DNA from: Deltaproteobacteria bacterium
GTDB taxonomy: Bacteria > Desulfobacterota > Desulfuromonadia > Desulfuromonadales > JAAYDE01
Assembly: GCA_016934985.1 (NCBI GenBank)
Contig: JAFGRU010000023.1
Span: 1 to 47,442 of the forward strand
Direction: 5' to 3'
DNA: 47,442 bases
Positions 44,082 through 47,442 of the stretch are shown here, piece by piece. Within the stretch, counting starts at the first letter, position 1, and every line of letters begins with the position of its first letter. The position numbers and the translations under genes were made by a program. The notes under the pieces are model-generated. The model searched no databases and was not told where the DNA came from. It saw nothing but the letters and a program-made list of their open reading frames with translations.

Positions 44082-44522
44082 TTATTCGTTATTTTCTATG
44101 GCCAGTAATTTAATCTCGAACAGAAGTTTTTTGCCCGCCAGGGGATGGTTGGTATCGACCTTGACCTCCTCATCCGTAACCGCAAGGATTTGGGCGAGTC
44201 CTGTCTGGCCGTCGGGTTGCTGCCACTCAAGGAATTCATTAACCTTCAATTCCATGTCAGGGGGCAAATCTTTCCGATTCAGAGTAACGATTAATTCCTG
44301 CCGGTGAGCCCCATAACCCTCATCAGGATTAACAACTAAATTTTTGGTCTCGTTAACCTTCATTCCGTAAACAGCTTTTTCAAAAGCCGGTATCATCTGT
44401 TTCTGGCCCAGAACAAACTCCAACGGCTTGCCATGATCGGCCGAACAGTCGAATACCGTGCCGTCTTCATATTTTCCGGTGTATTCCAACTTGACAGTAT
44501 CGCCACTTTTTGCTTCGCTCAT
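44082..44522 (-). CDS. FKBP-type peptidyl-prolyl isomerase, SlyD-like
   Basis: 146-aa prolyl isomerase and chaperone. The FKBP half-domain MSEAKSGDTVKLEYTGKYEDGTVFDCSADHGKPLEFVLGQKQMIPAFEKAVYGMKVNETKNLVVNPDEGYG is followed by the inserted IF chaperone domain (about 72-120) and closes with HPLAGKKLLFEIKLLAIE. It lacks the metal-binding His-rich tail of E. coli SlyD, so a role in nickel delivery to the hydrogenase is not directly supported. Strong RBS (AAGGAG). Confidence 0.93.
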   Translation of the reverse strand: MSEAKSGDTVKLEYTGKYEDGTVFDCSADHGKPLEFVLGQKQMIPAFEKAVYGMKVNETKNLVVNPDEGYGAHRQELIVTLNRKDLPPDMELKVNEFLEWQQPDGQTGLAQILAVTDEEVKVDTNHPLAGKKLLFEIKLLAIENNE

Positions 44523-44597
44523 TTAATTTCTCCTTTTTATTTCTACACGGATGATTTTATTGTTGAATAATGTAACCTGACAACGCCTTTCCTTATA

Positions 44598-44830
44598 CTA
44601 CAGGCAGCCTCCCAGATGCAAAAAATATTGGCTGAAAAGGACGTATTCCTGCGGCCCATGGGGAAAAAATGAACCAAAAAGGCTACTGTTCAGCACAAGG
44701 ACTCGTGTCGCCCATGGAAAGGGCATCTGCCGCCTGGATGGCGCCAGCCAAGCCCCATGGATGGGTTCACGCGGCCCTTGAAATGGGCGATGCGAGGCAT
44801 TGTGCCGAAATGTCTGAATCATTGTCGGCC
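44598..44830. repeat. GC-rich intergenic block with repeated GCCC-ATGG motifs
   Basis: In the 401-bp gap 44523-44923 a block clearly richer in G+C than other intergenic sequence holds four related elements: GCCCATGGG (44654), GCCCATGGAAAGGGC (44710), GCCCCATGGATGGG (44752) and GCCCTTGAAATGGGC (44774). Two of them are preceded by GCG. A minus-strand 74-codon frame (44822-44598) spans it but lacks an RBS and looks compositionally unlike a protein. It may be a dispersed intergenic repeat or a gene remnant. Confidence 0.4.
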
Positions 44831-44923
44831 TGATACCCTATTAATACCTCAAGTAGCTAAGTGGCTCTTATTGTGGTATTTTACAACAGGCCTCAAATCA
44901 ATCGTCCAACAACAGGAGACAAC

Positions 44924-45397
44924 ATGCCCTCTATTGGGGAAATAAAATCATACCTTTCCACTAAAAAGATAGAAGTTTGGGAGTTTGAAGAACCGACCCC
45001 CACCTCTCAAAGTGCTGCCCAAGCCGTAGGTTGCAGCGTCGCAGAAATCGCCAAAACCATTCTCTTTCTGATCGGAAAAACACCTGTCTTGGTCGTCTCC
45101 TGTGGAGATGTCAAGGTCAATACGTCAAAACTCAAGCAGGCTGCTCAGTTAACCGGTAAAGTACGACTTCCCGGACCTGACGATGTGCAGCACCATACCG
45201 GCTACCTTCCCGGGGGCGTCTGCCCTTTTCTGCTGCCTTCCGGCAAGAAAATTCTTTTGGATTCATCCATGCGCCGTTTCCCTTTGGTTTATGCGGCAGC
45301 TGGGAATGCTCATTCGGCCGTACCGATCACCTTTGCCCAATTACAGGAGATAACCGGAGGCACAGAGGTCGATGTCTGCCAACCTTTGGGGACCTGA
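44924..45397 (+). CDS. YbaK/EbsC family aminoacyl-tRNA deacylase-like protein
   Basis: 157-aa protein of the family that hydrolyses mischarged tRNA (YbaK, ProX). Seen: PTSQSAAQAVGCSVAEIAKTILFLIGKTPVLVVSCGDVKVNTSKLKQAA (with the conserved Lys in AKTILF) and HHTGYLPGGVCPFLLPSGKKILLDSSMRRFPLVYAAAGNAHSAVPITFAQL, containing the GYxxGGVxPF and AAG..H motifs. The ATG at 44924 follows CAGGAGA; the frame is open further upstream but without an RBS. No ProRS fusion. Confidence 0.9.
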   Translation: MPSIGEIKSYLSTKKIEVWEFEEPTPTSQSAAQAVGCSVAEIAKTILFLIGKTPVLVVSCGDVKVNTSKLKQAAQLTGKVRLPGPDDVQHHTGYLPGGVCPFLLPSGKKILLDSSMRRFPLVYAAAGNAHSAVPITFAQLQEITGGTEVDVCQPLGT

Positions 45398-45439
45398 GGG
45401 GCCAACAACCGGAAACGGCTTCACAATCTCCCATAAATT

Positions 45440-46102
45440 TCAGTGGAGGAGCCCCGTTTCGCGTCCCCATTCAGCCAGGTTTCTGTAAGGTCCCCCAATT
45501 CCGCTTTCCTGATCAAATTCTCCGGTACCGGGATCAATGCCCCCAAAGGGAACACCCGCAGCCCTGGCAGCTTTGAGATCTCCCTTGCCATCGGCCAAGA
45601 AAAAACAATCTTCAGGTTTGAATTGGAACTCTTCCAGAAGGCGTAACAGGGACTCTGCTTTGGGCCAATTCCCTCCTCCGCGAATTACATCAAAATATTG
45701 GTCGAGACCATGTCCCGCCAGGATATCCCCTAATTCATCAGAAGGGGTATTGGACAAAGCCACGAGGGTGCATCCCGCGTCCCTCAATTTGCCTAAAACC
45801 TCTTTTGCACCCTGCCCCAAAGGAGCTCCCAGCATTGTTTTTTTTGAAAGTTTTTTAAACCCTTCCCAGCGCAGTTCAAACTCGTTTTCCGTAAAGGGGC
45901 GCCCGATCAAATGTTCCTGGATATCGCGGATTTTAGCGCCGCGATCGATTCCCGACAGGGTAAGGTAGTACTTGGATATCCGCTCCTGAAGTTGAGGATC
46001 ATCGGTAAACACTGCTGCCATGGCCCTTGCGTTAGCCTCATTGGAATCAATCAAAACCCCATTGACGTCAAAAATAAATATAGTGTTGTTATCAAAATCC
46101 AT
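45440..46102 (-). CDS. HAD-superfamily hydrolase, phosphoglycolate-phosphatase-like
   Basis: 220-aa HAD protein with a helical cap. Motif I is IFIFDVNGVLIDS (about 8-20): the nucleophile Asp is present, but the second acid is Asn. Motif II is LVALSNTPSDELG, motif III Lys is in NWPKAESLLRLL, and motif IV is CFFLADGKGDLKAARAAGV. Loss of the general acid/base Asp makes ordinary phosphatase activity doubtful. The ATG at 46102 has AAAGGA upstream; the frame extends 14 codons further. Downstream of the FmdE-like gene on the same strand with a 78-bp gap. Confidence 0.85.
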   Translation of the reverse strand: MDFDNNTIFIFDVNGVLIDSNEANARAMAAVFTDDPQLQERISKYYLTLSGIDRGAKIRDIQEHLIGRPFTENEFELRWEGFKKLSKKTMLGAPLGQGAKEVLGKLRDAGCTLVALSNTPSDELGDILAGHGLDQYFDVIRGGGNWPKAESLLRLLEEFQFKPEDCFFLADGKGDLKAARAAGVPFGGIDPGTGEFDQESGIGGPYRNLAEWGRETGLLH

Positions 46103-46180
46103 AACCCATCCTTTCCAGATAACCTTCCACTCCTCCACAGCCATAAACCCTGAGCAAAAATATATACCTGGAAATTCCTC

Positions 46181-46741
46181 TCAAAAATCGCCATGCGACT
46201 TACAGAAACCACTCCAATGAGCGGATACCTGCCTGGAACAGGGGATACAGAAAGTCTTCCCGTTCACCACCCGAGTTCGGCTGACCATGACCCTTTCTCC
46301 GCAAAATGAACATATTTGGGAGTCGCGACTTACAGCCTTTCCCGGATCCTCGACAACCACCTCTTGCAGAGAAAGAATATCCTCCACAGGCGCAGAGAGA
46401 ATCCAGTCAGTCAACTCCGTCCGGTCCTGTCCCACCTTTTCAGGAATGCCCAAGCCATGAAAATAAACTCTGACAGCACGCCCCGACTTACGGGAAAAAA
46501 GGGTAAAGACATGCTTGCCAAAATCCCGAAAAAACAGATTTCCTTTCCCGAAAGTACATCCGGTCAAGCACTGCAAGGCATCCACACCACAGGCATCGTT
46601 TTCTGTAATCGCAAACAACTCTTCGTCCTCGGCATGGACCTCTTTCAATAATTCCAGCGCCGCGACTGTCATGCGGTAGCCCATGGCCAACCCCGAGCAA
46701 TTATGACCATGAAAAGCAAGGATCTCTTTATAACTCACCAT
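46181..46741 (-). CDS. FmdE-like protein with C-terminal zinc finger
   Basis: 186-aa protein of the FmdE/FwdE family (tungsten/molybdenum formylmethanofuran dehydrogenase subunit E, also found without the enzyme in many bacteria). Domain 1 has SYKEILAFHGHNCSGLAMGYRM, NDACGVDALQCLTGCTFGKGNLFFRDFGK and YFHG. The common HGHxCPG is HGHNCSG here. The C terminus adds a CSFC...CIPC zinc finger (about 142-170), as in FwdE. A redox or metal-cofactor role is likely but unproven. ATG at 46741 chosen from AAAGGA; the frame extends 13 codons upstream. Confidence 0.88.
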   Translation of the reverse strand: MVSYKEILAFHGHNCSGLAMGYRMTVAALELLKEVHAEDEELFAITENDACGVDALQCLTGCTFGKGNLFFRDFGKHVFTLFSRKSGRAVRVYFHGLGIPEKVGQDRTELTDWILSAPVEDILSLQEVVVEDPGKAVSRDSQICSFCGERVMVSRTRVVNGKTFCIPCSRQVSAHWSGFCKSHGDF

Positions 46742-47172
46742 TGCCAATCCTTTCCAGGCTGTCTCACTATTCAGGACCACCTCAGACTTCTATTTGGGTT
46801 TTTCTGAAATTCAGTATAACCCATTAAAAATACTGTGACAAACGCGCTACCTTTGCCTTGTTCTATAAATCACTAGATTGGTGAATCCTTACCGACAAAG
46901 AATCATATCGGCAAAAAATAAGGAAAAAGAAAACCCAAAAAACACAGGTTGCAAAAGAAGACAACATGACATTTCTTTGACGCTTGGGGCAAATTCACTT
47001 TCTGAAAAATCCGATGTTTTTATGGCCTCTGTCAAAAAATGGAACTCACGGCGCAATTCTGACATTTCCCATTTATCAGTTTCGAGCTGCTTCTTCTTGA
47101 GAAATGTACTTAACCAGGCACTATTACTGCTAAAAAAATCAACACCTCCTTTGCCGTTCACTTTCTAAAGGT
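46742..47172. other. Intergenic region left of the sRNA locus
   Basis: No firm gene. A 90-codon minus frame (47161-46889, GTG start) has partly protein-like composition in its first half, and an AGGAGG lies inside it, but no start codon at proper distance follows. A 96-codon plus frame has no RBS. The promoter of the FmdE-like gene should be at the left end. Confidence 0.35.
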
Positions 47173-47188
47173 TGGCATGCACCTAGCA
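47173..47188 (+). promoter_or_regulatory. Putative sigma-54 promoter of the structured RNA
   Basis: TGGCATGCACCTAGCA matches TGGCAYG-N4-TTGCA with one mismatch (TAGCA for TTGCA) and correct spacing of the -24 GG and -12 GC. It predicts a start at about 47199. An activator site has not been identified; the motif array near 13.1 kb does not recur here. Confidence 0.55.
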
Positions 47189-47198
47189 TAAGTCAATA

Positions 47199-47438
47199 AG
47201 CAACCAACTTGCATGATGGTCCTTTTGGAAGTTACTCACTAACATTAAAGTAAAATCAAATCTCGCGTAAAAGCGTGGTGAGCAAGCCCACTTCAAGTGG
47301 GAAGCCTGAAGCGCCTTTCAGAGACAAGATCTGAAAAAACAGTGAGACAGTCAAAAGGACCGACGTGCAAACGGAAAAAACAACATCTTCATCTTCCTCC
47401 TCCTCATTTTGCCCTGTTTGAAAACAGGGCTTTTTTTT
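47199..47438 (+). ncRNA. Candidate novel structured small RNA, about 240 nt
   Basis: No credible ORF. Predicted pairings read directly from sequence: P1, 47209-47227 with 47352-47370 (19 bp, one A-A mismatch, three G-U); P2, CTCACT 47235-47240 with AGTGAG 47341-47346; hairpin CCCACTT-C-AAGTGGG at 47287-47301; hairpin TTTCAGA/TCTGAAA at 47316-47336. Between P1 and the terminator is an unpaired CU-rich tract (TCTTCCTCCTCCTC, 47391-47404) complementary to Shine-Dalgarno sequences. An intrinsic terminator ends the transcript, and a sigma-54-like promoter precedes it. It matches no RNA family I can recall (not 6S, tmRNA, RNase P, SRP, GEMM or cobalamin). It could also be the leader of a gene beyond the window. 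Confidence 0.55.
47411..47438 (+). terminator. Intrinsic terminator of the candidate sRNA
   Basis: GCCCTGTT/AACAGGGC stem with a TGAA loop, followed by eight T residues. There is no T run on the opposite strand, so it serves plus-strand transcription, yet no plus-strand protein gene lies upstream. Confidence 0.88.
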
Positions 47439-47442
47439 ACCC

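Noticed and set aside
44598..44822. 74-codon minus frame as a protein gene
   Set aside because: No RBS, strong bias from the GCCCATGG repeats, no domain. I treat the region as a repeat block instead.
46889..47161. Minus-strand 90-codon frame with partly protein-like sequence
   Set aside because: It starts with GTG. The only strong Shine-Dalgarno (AGGAGG, 47150-47145) lies inside the frame with no start codon at proper distance, and the C-terminal third is hydrophobic in an unconvincing way.
46878..47168. Plus-strand 96-codon frame before the sRNA locus
   Set aside because: No RBS, very Ser/Lys/Asn-rich, overlaps the opposite frame, and the sigma-54-like promoter starts just after it, so the terminator at 47411 need not belong to it.
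47213..47242. Nine-codon ORF at the 5' end of the candidate sRNA as a leader peptide
   Set aside because: No RBS before the ATG and the sequence is fully used by the predicted closing stem, so I favour RNA structure over translation.

Overview
The window looks like the chromosome of an anaerobic deltaproteobacterium of the Desulfuromonadales type (Geobacter/Pelobacter/Desulfuromonas relatives). This is inferred from gene content and order: a cytoplasmic group 3 type [NiFe]-hydrogenase, a pilMNOPQ-aroCKB supercluster with accB/accC downstream, an FmdE-like protein, a CoA-disulfide reductase/rhodanese fusion, a LipM-type octanoyltransferase and sigma-54 control. Nearly all of it is ordinary dense chromosome. 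I see no insertion sequence, prophage, CRISPR array or rRNA.

Layout. 1-1390: 3' end of a hydrogenase large subunit gene, its maturation protease and a terminator. 1.5-8.8 kb: a complete phosphate module on the plus strand (phoB-phoR, then pstS-pstC-pstA-pstB-phoU), with 11-bp-periodic CTAAY repeats upstream of phoB and pstS that look like the local Pho box. 8.9-14.6 kb: minus-strand stress block holding a thioredoxin-fold protein, clpB, two hsp20 genes and, directly upstream, a sigma-54 enhancer-binding protein. A -24/-12 promoter and an inverted-repeat array lie between the activator gene and hsp20. 14.8-16.6 kb: a DASS transporter and a zinc-ribbon protein. 16.8-20.9 kb: HAD phosphatase, CPA2 antiporter, MTH1187-family protein, two unrecognised proteins and a small ORF. 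20.97-22.5 kb: tRNA-Leu(UAA), a Nudix hydrolase and LipM. 22.6-29.7 kb: minus-strand biosynthetic run aroC-aroK-aroB-(TPR-like)-(roadblock)-aroQ-pepP-accB-accC. 29.8-37.1 kb: pilM-N-O-P-Q preceded by the prepilin peptidase gene and engB. 37.2-46.8 kb: single genes: SHOCT membrane protein, CoADR-Rhd, dihydroorotate-dehydrogenase-like protein, HDOD-GGDEF regulator, PlsC-like acyltransferase, SlyD-like FKBP, YbaK, HAD and FmdE-like.

The most interesting unexplained structure is at the right end, 47173-47438. A close match to a sigma-54 promoter is followed by about 240 nt without a credible ORF. This stretch can form a 19-bp long-range stem with one mismatch, a nested 6-bp helix, two perfect internal hairpins, a single-stranded CU-rich tract complementary to Shine-Dalgarno sequences, and an intrinsic terminator. 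I propose it as a previously undescribed sigma-54-dependent structured small RNA. The second notable system is the apparent sigma-54 control of an hsp20-hsp20-clpB chaperone operon by a neighbouring PAS-like-domain activator.

All assignments come from reading the sequence. No database search or folding program was run.
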